A DNA stretch of 64,000 bases from Saccharopolyspora_C sp040643635. Lineage in GTDB: Bacteria > Actinomycetota > Actinomycetes > Mycobacteriales > Pseudonocardiaceae. Where the stretch lies: positions 186,001 to 250,000 of the forward strand of contig NZ_JBEYUS010000001.1 in the NCBI RefSeq assembly GCF_040643635.1. Direction: 5' to 3'. Shown here one piece after another: positions 44,507-53,410 of this stretch; within the stretch, counting starts at the first letter, position 1, and every line of letters starts with the position of its first letter. Position numbers and translations under genes: made by a program. The notes under the pieces were generated by a model. The model worked only from the letters and a program-made list of their open reading frames with translations, did no database searches and was not told where the DNA came from.

Positions 44507-45109
44507 TCAGCGCGGCCGGCGGCAGACGTAGACGCGGGCGGGTGGGACGTTGCGCCACACGGTGCTGCGCGGCAGCACCTCCTCGAAGGTCTCCCGCAGC
44601 AGTTCGGTGAAGGCGATCGTGTTCCGCCGCCACAGCGTCGTCACGTAGGTGACGGTGGTGAACACGCCGCCCGGGGTCAGTGCCTTCGAGACCTCCGCGA
44701 GCAGTGCGCGCTGCTCGTCGGCGGGCAGCAGGGTCCACGGGATGCTGCTGATCACTGCGTCGACCTGGCTGCGGTTCGCGGTGCGCAGCAGGTCGCCGAG
44801 GTGGCGGGCGTTGCCTTCGATGACCTCCAGCCACGGCTTGGTCGAGGCGAGGTAGCGCACCATCTCCGAGTCGATCTCCACCGCGAAGTGGTCGGCGCCC
44901 GCGGGCAGCCGTTCGTGCAGCGCGCCGCTCAGCGCCCCCGTGCCGGGGCCCAGTTCGAGGACCGTCGGCGTGCCGTGCACCGGCACGACCTCGGCGACGG
45001 CACGGGCCACGTGCTCCGAGGTGGGCAGCACGGCGCCCACCGTTCCGGGTTGCCGCACGGCGCGGGTGACGAAGGTGCGGTACTCGTGCAGCTTGGCTTG
45101 CTTGCTCAC
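44507..45109 (-). CDS. SAM-dependent methyltransferase, phospholipid-methyltransferase-like (copy 1)
   Basis: 200 residues. Class I methyltransferase with the SAM loop VLELGPGTGALSGAL (about 48-62), the acidic residue in HFAVEIDSEMVRYL, and the post-I motif DAVISSIPWTLLP. The N-terminus (HEYRTFVTRAVRQPGTVGAVLPTSEHVARAVAEVV) is typical of the PmtA/KsgA-like group that methylates phosphatidylethanolamine or related substrates. A tandem paralogue lies just upstream on the same strand. Substrate unproven. Confidence 0.85.
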   Translation of the reverse strand: MSKQAKLHEYRTFVTRAVRQPGTVGAVLPTSEHVARAVAEVVPVHGTPTVLELGPGTGALSGALHERLPAGADHFAVEIDSEMVRYLASTKPWLEVIEGNARHLGDLLRTANRSQVDAVISSIPWTLLPADEQRALLAEVSKALTPGGVFTTVTYVTTLWRRNTIAFTELLRETFEEVLPRSTVWRNVPPARVYVCRRPR

Positions 45110-45224
45110 TCGGCGCTCCTGGATCGGTCGGGCGGTCCGTGCCGAACGGTAGCGACCGGGGAGCCGCCGCCGGGCGGTGACGCCGCCGCACGGGGGAATT
45201 GCGATCGCTGGGCGGTCCGTCCGA

Positions 45225-45866
45225 TCAGTGCAGCGGTCGGCGGCAGATGTAGTGCAGGATCGGCGGGAAGTTGCGCCACGTGGTGTGCGTGAGCACCTCG
45301 TCGAAGGTCTCGCCGAGCCGCTGCCGGAACCGTCGGCCGCCGGAGTTGTGCTCGGCGGGCAGGTAGGTCAGCGCGGTGAACGCGCCGTGCGGGGCGAGGA
45401 CCTTGGTGACCTCGCCGAGTATCCGGTCCTGATCGAACTCGGGGAGCAGCGACCACGGGATGCTGCTGATCACCGCGTCGACCTGGTCGATGCCGCGCTC
45501 GGCCAGCAGCGGCACCAGATCGCCCGCGTCGCCGTGCACCAGCTCCATCCACGGCGCGTGCGCCTGGAGGTGGTGCACCATCTCGTCCACCAGCTCGATG
45601 CCGACGTGCCGCGCCCCGGCGGGCAGCCGGTCCCGGATGCCGCCGCTGAGCGACCCGGTGCCGGGGCCGAGTTCCAGCACCACCGGGCTGCCGGTGGTGG
45701 GGACCACCTGGGCGACGACCGCGGCGACCGCCGTCGAGGTGGGGGTGGCCGCGCCGACCCGGTGCGGGTGGCGCACGGCCCCGGCGAGGAAGGTGCGGTA
45801 TTCGCCGAGCTTGCCGGGCAGGCCGGACGGGCGGGTGCCTGCGGGGCGGTCCTGTTGGGCGGTCAC
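45225..45866 (-). CDS. SAM-dependent methyltransferase, phospholipid-methyltransferase-like (copy 2)
   Basis: 213 residues from the GTG at 45866, chosen for GAGGAGAG just upstream. Same architecture as copy 1: LGEYRTFLAGAVRHPHRVGAATPTS, VLELGPGTGSLSGGI, DAVISSIPWSLLPEFDQ, and the shared ending TWRNFPPILHYICRRP. The pair diverged after tandem duplication. They occupy the map-infA junction on the strand opposite the ribosomal genes. Confidence 0.85.
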   Translation of the reverse strand: MTAQQDRPAGTRPSGLPGKLGEYRTFLAGAVRHPHRVGAATPTSTAVAAVVAQVVPTTGSPVVLELGPGTGSLSGGIRDRLPAGARHVGIELVDEMVHHLQAHAPWMELVHGDAGDLVPLLAERGIDQVDAVISSIPWSLLPEFDQDRILGEVTKVLAPHGAFTALTYLPAEHNSGGRRFRQRLGETFDEVLTHTTWRNFPPILHYICRRPLH

Positions 45867-46430
45867 TGCTCTCCTCGAAGCGAGTTCGGTGGTCGGAGCG
45901 GGATTGCGGTGGGCGCCGATGCGCGGACCGGGCGGCCTCGCGACGTCCCCGGCCGGGCGCCTCGGGCGAGCCGGTGGCCGGAGTGCCCGTGGCGCCGGGC
46001 GACGTCGTCGTCGCACTGCCAGGTGAGATCGAACGTAGACAGCCCGCGAGCGGCACCGCAACCGCCCGAGTGGGCGGTCCGGAGCCGCGGCAGGCCCGGA
46101 CGTCGGGCCGTCGAGCCGCTCGGGCCCGCCGACCTGGGGTGTTGCCCGGGCCCCGGGTGAAGGCGCGATCCGCGTGCGCGTACAGTGGAGCAACGGCGCA
46201 CTCATCGCGCCGGTTCGTCGTGCGTCCTGCTCGCAGGGAGCACGTGCAGGGGGTCGGTTCCGACCCGCTGGCCAAGTCGCCCCAGGGGTGTCCCGCGGTT
46301 CACGCCGCAGGGCTCAGGGCGTCCGGACCGGCCGCAGCGCGCCTGTCACCGGCACTAGGGGGAAGTCTCCTGGTCAGGTGGCCGAAGGCGCAAGCCTTAC
46401 CAACCGTCACCGTCACGAAACGCGGAGGAC
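45867..46430. promoter_or_regulatory. Divergent spacer with infA promoter candidate
   Basis: No gene seen in 564 bases. GTGAAG (46157-46162), 18 bases, TACAGT (46181-46186) is a reasonable housekeeping promoter pointing to infA, giving a leader of about 240 bases. Promoters for the leftward methyltransferases should lie near 45880-45950 but are not obvious. Confidence 0.5.
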
Positions 46431-46652
46431 ATGGGCAAAAAAGACGGGGCCATTGAGGTCGAGGGTCGCGTGATCGAGCCGCTCCCCAACGCGATGTTCC
46501 GCGTCGAGTTGGAGAACGGGCACAAGGTCCTCGCGCACATCAGTGGCAAGATGCGTCAGCACTACATCCGCATCCTGCCCGAGGACCGGGTCGTCGTGGA
46601 GCTCTCGCCCTACGACCTTTCCCGTGGGCGCATCGTCTACCGCTACAAGTGA
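46431..46652 (+). CDS. infA: Translation initiation factor IF-1
   Basis: 73 residues: MGKKDGAIEVEGRVIEPLPNAMFRVELENGHKVLAHISGKMRQ split over the OB fold, ending LSRGRIVYRYK. Binds the ribosomal A site during initiation. The ATG has GGAGGAC right upstream. First gene of the alpha-operon transcript. Confidence 0.97.
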   Translation: MGKKDGAIEVEGRVIEPLPNAMFRVELENGHKVLAHISGKMRQHYIRILPEDRVVVELSPYDLSRGRIVYRYK

Positions 46653-46705
46653 CCTCCACGGTGTCCGGGAGACCGGGCACGCGTCCGAGCAGGAGAGCAC
46701 AGGCC

Positions 46706-46819
46706 GTGAAGGTCCAACCGAGTGTGAAGAAGATCTGCGACAAGTGCCAGATCATCCGCCGTCACGGGCGGGTCCTGGTCATTTGCGACAACCAGCGCCA
46801 CAAGCAGCGCCAGGGCTGA
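46706..46819 (+). CDS. rpmJ: 50S ribosomal protein L36 (zinc form)
   Basis: 37 residues, GTG start with AGGAGAG upstream: MKVQPSVKKICDKCQIIRRH, with zinc ligands C11, C14, C27 and H32. Smallest 50S protein. Standard position between infA and rpsM. Confidence 0.97.
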   Translation: MKVQPSVKKICDKCQIIRRHGRVLVICDNQRHKQRQG

Positions 46820-46993
46820 TCGCTTCCGTCGCAGACGGGTAGCTGCACAGACAATCCAAGGGAACTCCCCTGACCTGCCGGCTCGCGAGGTGAGCCGGTC
46901 CACCCCCGGTTCCAGGCCGGGGCTTCGCGCCGATCGAGGTGCGGAGGTGGCTGGGGTTGCAGACCTGGAACGACACGAAGGAGACCTGCCGCA

Positions 46994-47374
46994 ATGGCAC
47001 GGATCACCGGTGTCGACCTCCCGCGTGACAAGCGCATGGAGGTCGCGCTGACCTACATCTTCGGGATCGGCCGCAGCCGTTCCCAGGAGATCCTGAAGGC
47101 GACGGACATCTCGTTCGACGCCCGCGCGAAGGATCTCGACGACGAGCAGCTCGCGAAGCTCCGCGAGTACATCGAGAACAATTTTCGGGTCGAGGGTGAC
47201 CTGCGCCGTGAGGTCGCGGCCGACATCCGCCGGAAGATCGAGATCGGTTGCTACGAGGGGACGCGGCACCGCCGCCACCTCCCGTTGAACGGGCAGCGGA
47301 CGAAGACCAACGCCCGTACCCGCAAGGGGCCGAAGAAGACGGTCGCCGGCAAGAAGAAGGCCGGGAAGAAGTAA
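46994..47374 (+). CDS. rpsM: 30S ribosomal protein S13
   Basis: 126 residues: MARITGVDLPRDKRMEVALTYIFGIGRSRSQEIL, and RHRRHLPLNGQRTKTNARTRKG with a basic tail contacting the P-site tRNA. Follows rpmJ by 174 bases; that gap has no gene. Confidence 0.97.
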   Translation: MARITGVDLPRDKRMEVALTYIFGIGRSRSQEILKATDISFDARAKDLDDEQLAKLREYIENNFRVEGDLRREVAADIRRKIEIGCYEGTRHRRHLPLNGQRTKTNARTRKGPKKTVAGKKKAGKK

Positions 47375-47399
47375 GCGTCGCTAGGAGACCACGACAGCT

Positions 47400-47804
47400 A
47401 TGCCACCCAAGTCTCGCACCGGCGCCGTCAAGAAGGTGCGGCGCAAGGAAAAGAAGAATGTCGCGCACGGACAGGCGCACATCAAGAGCACCTTCAACAA
47501 CACCATCGTGTCCATCACGGACCCGACCGGTGCTGTGATCAGCTGGGCCTCCGCGGGCCACGTCGGGTTCAAGGGCTCTCGCAAGTCCACCCCGTACGCC
47601 GCGCAGATGGCCGCTGAGAACGCTGCCCGCAAGGCCGCCGAGCACGGCATGAAGAAGGTCGACGTCTTCGTGAAGGGCCCGGGTTCGGGCCGCGAGACGG
47701 CGATCCGCTCGCTGCAGGCCGCCGGCCTCGAGGTCGGCACGATCCAGGACGTGACCCCGCAGCCGCACAACGGCTGCCGGCCGCCCAAGCGGCGCCGGGT
47801 CTGA
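47400..47804 (+). CDS. rpsK: 30S ribosomal protein S11
   Basis: 134 residues with HIKSTFNNTIVSITDPTGAVISWASAGHVGFKGSRKSTPYAAQ split over its core and the C-terminal PHNGCRPPKRRRV. Platform protein of the 30S subunit. Confidence 0.97.
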   Translation: MPPKSRTGAVKKVRRKEKKNVAHGQAHIKSTFNNTIVSITDPTGAVISWASAGHVGFKGSRKSTPYAAQMAAENAARKAAEHGMKKVDVFVKGPGSGRETAIRSLQAAGLEVGTIQDVTPQPHNGCRPPKRRRV

Positions 47805-47827
47805 TCGCGGGAGAGGAGTAGAAGAAG

Positions 47828-48433
47828 ATGGCACGTTACACCGGTCCCGCGACCCGCAAGTCCCGCCGTCTGAAGGTTGACCTCATCGGTGGGGACCAGG
47901 CGTTCGAGCGTCGTCCGTACCCGCCGGGTCAGCACGGGCGCGCGCGCATCAAGGAAACCGAGTACCTGCTGCAGCTCCAGGAGAAGCAGAAGGCTCGTTT
48001 CACCTACGGCATCCTCGAGCGCCAGTTCCGCTCGTACTACGAGGAAGCCAACCGCCGCACCGGCCGTACCGGCGAGAACCTCCTGCAGCTGCTGGAGTCC
48101 CGCCTGGACAACGTGATCTACCGGTCGGGCCTGGCCCGCACCCGGCGGATGGCGCGGCAGCTGGTCAGCCACGGCCACTTCGTGGTCAACGGCACCAAGG
48201 TGAACGTTCCGAGCTTCCAGGTCTCGAAGTTCGACATCATCGACGTGAAGCCGAAGTCGATCAACACCACGCCGTTCATCATCGCCAAGGAGACCTTGGG
48301 CGAGCGGCCGGTGCCGGCATGGCTGCAGGTCGTCCCGTCGAACCTCCGCGTCCTGGTGCACCAGCTCCCGGAGCGCGCGCAGATCGACACCCCGGTCACC
48401 GAGCAGCTCATCGTCGAGTACTACTCGAAGTGA
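47828..48433 (+). CDS. rpsD: 30S ribosomal protein S4
   Basis: 201 residues. Has the S4 RNA-binding domain (LESRLDNVIYRSGLARTRRMARQLVSHGHFVVNGTKVNVPS across two strands). No N-terminal zinc cysteines, so the zinc-free form. Initiates 30S assembly. Confidence 0.97.
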   Translation: MARYTGPATRKSRRLKVDLIGGDQAFERRPYPPGQHGRARIKETEYLLQLQEKQKARFTYGILERQFRSYYEEANRRTGRTGENLLQLLESRLDNVIYRSGLARTRRMARQLVSHGHFVVNGTKVNVPSFQVSKFDIIDVKPKSINTTPFIIAKETLGERPVPAWLQVVPSNLRVLVHQLPERAQIDTPVTEQLIVEYYSK

Positions 48434-48576
48434 TGCTTCCCGCCGGCGGCCCCACCAGGTCGCCGGCGGTGGCCGTCCGGGCGGCGGAGCCGGATTCCGC
48501 CGTCCGCCCGCGGTTCGCCGCGGGCAGCCATTCCACCGACGTCAAATAGCGGGCGTCGTAGGCAAAGGAAACTCAC

Positions 48577-49659
48577 ATGCTCATCTCCCAGCGACCCTCA
48601 CTGGCCGAAGAGGCCGTGACCGAGACCCGCTCCCGGTTCGTCATCGAGCCGCTGGAGCCCGGTTTCGGCTACACCCTCGGCAACTCGCTGCGCCGCACCC
48701 TGCTGTCCTCGATTCCCGGTGCGGCCGTCACCAGCCTGCGGATCGACGGTGTGCTGCACGAGTTCACCACCATCCCGGGCGTGAAGGAGGACGTCACCGA
48801 CGTCATCCTGAACCTCAAGGAGCTCGTCACGAGTTCCGAGGAGGACGAGCCGGTCACGATGTACCTGCGCAAGCAGGGCCCCGGTGAGGTCACCGCGGCC
48901 GACATCGTGCCGCCGGCCGGGGTCACCGTGCACAACCCGGATCTGCACATCGCCACGCTCAACGGCAAGGGCAAGCTGGAGATCGAGCTCGTCGTCGAGC
49001 GCGGTCGCGGCTACGTCCCGGCGGTGCAGAACAAGCAGACCGGCGCCGAGATCGGCCGCATCCCGGTCGACTCGATCTACTCGCCGGTGCTGAAGGTGAC
49101 GTACAAGGTCGAGGCGACCCGCGTCGAGCAGCGCACCGACTTCGACAAGCTGATCCTGGACGTCGAGACCAAGCCGTCGATCACGCCGCGCGATGCGGTC
49201 GCGTCGGCCGGTCGGACCCTGGTCGAGCTGTTCGGGTTGGCGCGCGAGCTCAACGTGGACGCCGAGGGCATCGAGATCGGGCCGTCGCCTGCGGAGGCCG
49301 ACACCATCGCGGCCTACGCGATGCCGATCGAGGACCTGGACCTGACGGTGCGTTCCTACAACTGCCTCAAGCGGGAAGGGATTCACACCGTCGGTGAGCT
49401 GGTGTCGCGCAGCGAGGCCGACCTGCTGGACATTCGCAACTTCGGTGCGAAGTCCATCGACGAGGTCAAGCTGAAGCTGGTGGGCCTGGGCCTGTCCCTC
49501 AAGGACAGCCCGCCCGGGTTCGACCCGTCGGCCGCTGCCGCCGAGTACGCCTCGGAGGGCTGGTCGGCGGACGACGACACCCCGCTGGGCTCCTTGTCGG
49601 TGGCCGAGGACAACGGCTACGACGACGGTCAGGACTACGCGGAGACAGAGCAGCTGTAG
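48577..49659 (+). CDS. rpoA: DNA-directed RNA polymerase alpha subunit
   Basis: 360 residues. Assembly domain begins MLISQRPSLAEEAVTETRSRFVIEPLEPGFGYTLGNSLRRTLLSSIPG; the C-terminal DNA-binding domain (about 250-315) carries EDLDLTVRSYNCLKREGIHTVGELVSRSEADLLDIRNFGAKSIDEV in its helices; the last 45 residues are an acidic tail. Normal linkage with rpsD and rplQ. Confidence 0.98.
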   Translation: MLISQRPSLAEEAVTETRSRFVIEPLEPGFGYTLGNSLRRTLLSSIPGAAVTSLRIDGVLHEFTTIPGVKEDVTDVILNLKELVTSSEEDEPVTMYLRKQGPGEVTAADIVPPAGVTVHNPDLHIATLNGKGKLEIELVVERGRGYVPAVQNKQTGAEIGRIPVDSIYSPVLKVTYKVEATRVEQRTDFDKLILDVETKPSITPRDAVASAGRTLVELFGLARELNVDAEGIEIGPSPAEADTIAAYAMPIEDLDLTVRSYNCLKREGIHTVGELVSRSEADLLDIRNFGAKSIDEVKLKLVGLGLSLKDSPPGFDPSAAAAEYASEGWSADDDTPLGSLSVAEDNGYDDGQDYAETEQL

Positions 49660-49709
49660 CTGTGTTGCGCGGGAGGGCCACCCGATCCGCGCCTTGAGAG
49701 GAGCAAGCG

Positions 49710-50255
49710 ATGCCCACCCCCACCAAGGGAGCGCGTCTCGGCGGGTCGCCGGCGCACGAGCGGCTGATGCTGGCCAACCTGGCCACGTCGCTGTTCGAGC
49801 ACGGCAAGATCACGACTACCGAGGCGAAGGCGAAGCGGCTGCGTCCGCTCGCCGAGCGCCTGATCACCAAAGCCAAGAAGGGCGACCTGCACAACCGTCG
49901 CGAGGTCATGAAGACCATCCGCGACAAGGACGTCGTGCACAAGCTCTTCGCCGAGATCGGTCCGCACTTCGCGGAGCGTCCGGGCGGCTACACCCGGATC
50001 ATCAAGGCGATGCCGCGTCGCGGTGACAGCGCCAAGATGGCCGTGATCGCCCTGGTGACGGAGAAGACCGTCACCTCCGAGGCGGAAGCCGCTCGCGGCA
50101 CCAAGTTCGCCAAGGACGCCGAGGCCACCCCGGCTGCGGAGGAGACTCCCGCGGTCGAGGCCGAGGAGACCAAGGCCGACGACGCCGTCGAGGCCAAGGC
50201 CGACGACGCCGCAGAGGCAGGGGCCGAGGAGACCGCGAAGAAGGACGAGTCCTGA
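49710..50255 (+). CDS. rplQ: 50S ribosomal protein L17 with acidic C-terminal extension
   Basis: 181 residues. The core (about 1-120) reads MPTPTKGARLGGSPAHERLMLANLATSLFEHGKITTTEAKAKRLRPLAERLITKAKKG across its helices and GGYTRIIKAMPRRGDSAKMA. The last 60 residues are a Glu/Ala/Lys repeat tail (EAEETKADDAVEAKADDAAEAGAEE), as often in actinobacteria. Confidence 0.96.
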   Translation: MPTPTKGARLGGSPAHERLMLANLATSLFEHGKITTTEAKAKRLRPLAERLITKAKKGDLHNRREVMKTIRDKDVVHKLFAEIGPHFAERPGGYTRIIKAMPRRGDSAKMAVIALVTEKTVTSEAEAARGTKFAKDAEATPAAEETPAVEAEETKADDAVEAKADDAAEAGAEETAKKDES

Positions 50256-50329
50256 TTCGGGTCGACGACGCCGCGAACGAGCCCGCCGCTCCCCACGGGG
50301 ACGGCGGGCTCGTTCGTCTCCGCCTGGAC

Positions 50330-51154
50330 GTGTCCTACGAGGGCACCGACTTCTCCGGCTGGGCCAAGCAGCCCGGCAGGCGCACCGTGCAGGGCCTGCT
50401 GGAGGACGCGCTGGCCAAGCAGCCGCCGGGCCGCGAGATCCCGCGCTCGGTGGTGGTGGCCGGGCGCACCGACGCCGGGGTGCACGCCACCGGCCAGGTG
50501 GTGCACGTGGACGTGGTGCCGTTCGAGAGCGGCGCGAACGTGCGGATCCCGCTGGACGACGCGGGGATCCCGGACCTGGAGCGGATGCGGCACCGGTGGA
50601 ACCGGATCCTGCCGGGCGACGTGCGGGTGCTGGACGCGCAGGTGGCGCCCGCCGGTTTCGACGCCCGGTTCTCGGCATTGCGGCGGCACTACCGCTACCA
50701 GGTCTCGGACGCGTCGTGGGGCGTGGACCCGCTGCGGCGGCGGGACACCTTGGCGTGGAACCGCCCGGTGGACGTGGCGGCGCTGAACGCGGCCTCGCTC
50801 GACCTGCTGGGACTGCGGGACTTCGCGGCGTTCTGCAAGCCGCGGGAGGGCGCGACGACGGTGCGGGAGCTGCAGCGCTTCGAGTGGGAGCGGGTCGCCG
50901 AGCACCTGATCGTGGCGCGGGTGAGCGCGGACGCGTTCTGCCATTCGATGGTGCGCAGCCTGGTGGGGGCGCTGCTGCTCGTCGGGGACGGGCGGCGCGG
51001 TGGCGGCTGGCCCGCGGAGCTCGCCGGAGCCGGGGAGCGCACCAGCGCGGTGGCGCCCGCGCACGGGCTCACCCTGCTCGGCGTGGACTACCCGGAGGCG
51101 GCGGAACTGGCGGTGCGGGCCGAGCGGACGCGCGGGCTGCGCTCGCTCGGCTGA
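50330..51154 (+). CDS. truA: tRNA pseudouridine(38-40) synthase
   Basis: 274 residues from the GTG at 50330, but the true start is probably upstream. TruA normally begins with a strand like VRLRLDVSYEGTDFSGWA, and LVRLRLD is in frame just before this GTG, back through an ATT at 50255 and a CTG at 50252 that overlap the rplQ stop. No ATG, GTG or TTG exists in that stretch. Catalytic Asp lies in VAGRTDAGVHATGQVVH; AFCHSMVRSLVG is conserved. Modifies the tRNA anticodon arm. Last gene of the alpha operon. Confidence 0.93.
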   Translation: MSYEGTDFSGWAKQPGRRTVQGLLEDALAKQPPGREIPRSVVVAGRTDAGVHATGQVVHVDVVPFESGANVRIPLDDAGIPDLERMRHRWNRILPGDVRVLDAQVAPAGFDARFSALRRHYRYQVSDASWGVDPLRRRDTLAWNRPVDVAALNAASLDLLGLRDFAAFCKPREGATTVRELQRFEWERVAEHLIVARVSADAFCHSMVRSLVGALLLVGDGRRGGGWPAELAGAGERTSAVAPAHGLTLLGVDYPEAAELAVRAERTRGLRSLG

Positions 51155-51221
51155 GGGGAGAACCGCAGCGCAGCAGGGCTGTTGCGCGGCCCATCGGGGT
51201 TCCGTGCGGGCCGTTCCCGCG

Positions 51222-52409
51222 TCAGGTGCGGCGCAGCGCGTCGGTGAGCTTCACCCGGGCCCCGGTGCGCAGCACCGCGTTCGCGTAGATCCGCCCGCCG
51301 AGCCGCAGCAGCACGAGCAGCGCGGCGACGCCCAGCACCACCGACACCACGCACTCCCACGGTTCGGCGACGCCCAGCGCGGTCCGCATCGGCATCAGCA
51401 CCGGCGAGAACCCGGGCACCAGGGACAGCACCGCGCCCAGCCCGCTGTTCGGATCGTCCGGCAGCACGGTGATGCCGACCAGGAACGGCACCACCAGCAC
51501 CATGATCACCGGGCTGACGACGCTCTGCAGGTCCTCCTGCCGCGAGACCAGCGAGGCGGCGGCCGCGAGGACCGTGGCGTACAGGAAGAAGCCGAGCAGG
51601 AACCACACCAGCGTCCACAGCAACGTCCCGAGCAGCGCCGCGGACGGCAGCGCGAGCACCCCGGACCCGATGGCGGCGGCCAGCCCGATCCCGCCGATCA
51701 GCACGAACTGCGCCAGCCCGGCGAGGCCGATGCCCAGCACCTTCCCGGCGAGCAGCTGGGTGGGGCGGATGGTGGACAGCAGGATCTCCACGACCCGGCT
51801 GGTCTTCTCCTCCACGACGCCTTGCGCCACGGCCTGCCCGAACATGATCAGGAAGAAGTACAGCAGCATCCCGGCGCCGACGGCCACGCCGAGCCGCTGG
51901 CCGCGCTGCGGATCGGCCGGTTCCAGGCTCCGCACGTCCACGTGCGCGCCGGCCAGCACCTCGTGCACCTCGGCGGGTTCCAGCCCGGCCATCGCGAGCT
52001 GGGCGTCGAGGGCCTGCTGGCGCACCACCTCGTCGAGCGCGGTGCGCACCGCCGCGTCCGGCTCGGTGCGGACCACCAGGTTCAACGCGTCCGGAGCACC
52101 GGTGACCAGGCCGTCCAGCTCGCCGTCGGCGACGAGCCGTTCCCCGGTGGCCTGGTCGGGGATGCGGGTGGTGTCCACGGTGGTGCCGAGCCGGGCCGCG
52201 GTGCTCCGCAGCGGGGCGGCGACGGCGGTGGCCTGCCCGGTGAACCCGATCTTCGCGTTGCCGCTCTGCTGCCCGATGAAGAACATCAGGCCCGCGTAGC
52301 CGACCAGGATCACCAGGATCGCGACCGTGCTGAGCAGGAACGACCTGGTGCGGATGCGCGTGTTGACCTCGCGGCGGGCGACGGTCCACACGGTGCGGGC
52401 GGGGCTCAC
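51222..52409 (-). CDS. ABC-2 type transporter permease (NatB-like)
   Basis: 395 residues, GTG start overlapping the ATPase stop (GTGA). One N-terminal membrane helix (about 26-47), a large extracytoplasmic domain (about 48-165), then five further hydrophobic segments including LLWTLVWFLLGFFLYATVLAAAASL and VVSPVIMVLVVPFLVGITVL. The layout matches ABC-2 exporters of the NatB group. Substrate unknown; forms a pair with the adjacent ATPase. Confidence 0.88.
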   Translation of the reverse strand: MSPARTVWTVARREVNTRIRTRSFLLSTVAILVILVGYAGLMFFIGQQSGNAKIGFTGQATAVAAPLRSTAARLGTTVDTTRIPDQATGERLVADGELDGLVTGAPDALNLVVRTEPDAAVRTALDEVVRQQALDAQLAMAGLEPAEVHEVLAGAHVDVRSLEPADPQRGQRLGVAVGAGMLLYFFLIMFGQAVAQGVVEEKTSRVVEILLSTIRPTQLLAGKVLGIGLAGLAQFVLIGGIGLAAAIGSGVLALPSAALLGTLLWTLVWFLLGFFLYATVLAAAASLVSRQEDLQSVVSPVIMVLVVPFLVGITVLPDDPNSGLGAVLSLVPGFSPVLMPMRTALGVAEPWECVVSVVLGVAALLVLLRLGGRIYANAVLRTGARVKLTDALRRT

Positions 52410-53317
52410 GCGGCACCTTCCTCGGTGACGACGGCGCGGAACAGGTCGGTGAGGTCGGGGCGGACCCGGTGGAACTCGTGCACCGGTCCGGTGGCGAGCG
52501 CGGCGCGCAGCACCACCTGGTCGTCGGTGCCGTCGGCGAGTTCGAGGGTGCTGCGGCCCTCCTGCTGCCGGAGGACGCGGACTCCGGGGAGACCGTCGGT
52601 CCAGCCGGGCGCGGCTCGCGGGGCGTGCACCACGAGGCGGGCGGGGCCCTGCTCGCGCAGCTCGTCCACCCCGCCGCAGGCGATCATGCTGCCGCCGCGG
52701 ACGATGCCGACCCGGTCGCAGAGCCGTTGCACCAGGTCGAGCTGGTGGCTGGAGAACAGCACCGGCACGCCGCGGTCGCGGGTTTCGCGCAGCACTTCGC
52801 CCATCACCTCGACGGCGACGGGGTCGAGGCCGGAGAACGGCTCGTCGAGCACCAGCACCTCGGGGTCGTGCACCAGGGCAGCGGCCAGCTGCACGCGCTG
52901 CTGGTTGCCGAGGCTGAGCCGCTGCACCTGCTCGTCGCGGCGGTCCCGCAGGCCGAGCCGGTCGGTCCAGCGCTCGGCGGCGGCGCGGGCGCCGGGGCGG
53001 CCCATGCCGTGCAGTTCGCCGAGGTAGGCGAGCTGTTCGGCGACCTTCATCTTCGGGTAGAGCCCGCGTTCCTCCGGCATGTAGCCGAAGCGCCTGCGCA
53101 CGTCGAGGTCGAGCGGTCGGCCGCGGAAGCGGACCTCACCGGAGTCGGCGGCGAGCACGCCGAGCGCGATGCGCATGGTGGTCGTCTTGCCCGCGCCGTT
53201 GCTGCCGACGAAGCCGAACAGCTCGCCCGCTCCCACGGTGAACGCCATGTCGCGCAGGGCGGTGGTCTCGCCGTAGCGCTTGGAGATGCGGTCGATCTCC
53301 AGACCGCTGTCCGCCAC
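52406..53317 (-). CDS. ABC transporter ATP-binding protein (NatA-like)
   Basis: 303 residues from the GTG at 53317, with GGAGGAGG nine bases upstream. Walker A GSNGAGKTT (about 40), Q-loop region GYMPEERGLYP, signature LSLGNQQRVQL, Walker B VLVLDEPFSGLDP and switch His FSSHQ are all intact. Residues after 230 form the usual C-terminal regulatory part. First gene of a two-gene exporter operon. Confidence 0.92.
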   Translation of the reverse strand: MADSGLEIDRISKRYGETTALRDMAFTVGAGELFGFVGSNGAGKTTTMRIALGVLAADSGEVRFRGRPLDLDVRRRFGYMPEERGLYPKMKVAEQLAYLGELHGMGRPGARAAAERWTDRLGLRDRRDEQVQRLSLGNQQRVQLAAALVHDPEVLVLDEPFSGLDPVAVEVMGEVLRETRDRGVPVLFSSHQLDLVQRLCDRVGIVRGGSMIACGGVDELREQGPARLVVHAPRAAPGWTDGLPGVRVLRQQEGRSTLELADGTDDQVVLRAALATGPVHEFHRVRPDLTDLFRAVVTEEGAA

Positions 53318-53410
53318 GTGCAAACGCCTCCTCCGGTCGGGTGCCGACTCGGATCATCGTGCCTGATGGGGGTGGGGGAGCGGGCGGGCTGTGGGATTTT
53401 TCCGGCCGGA

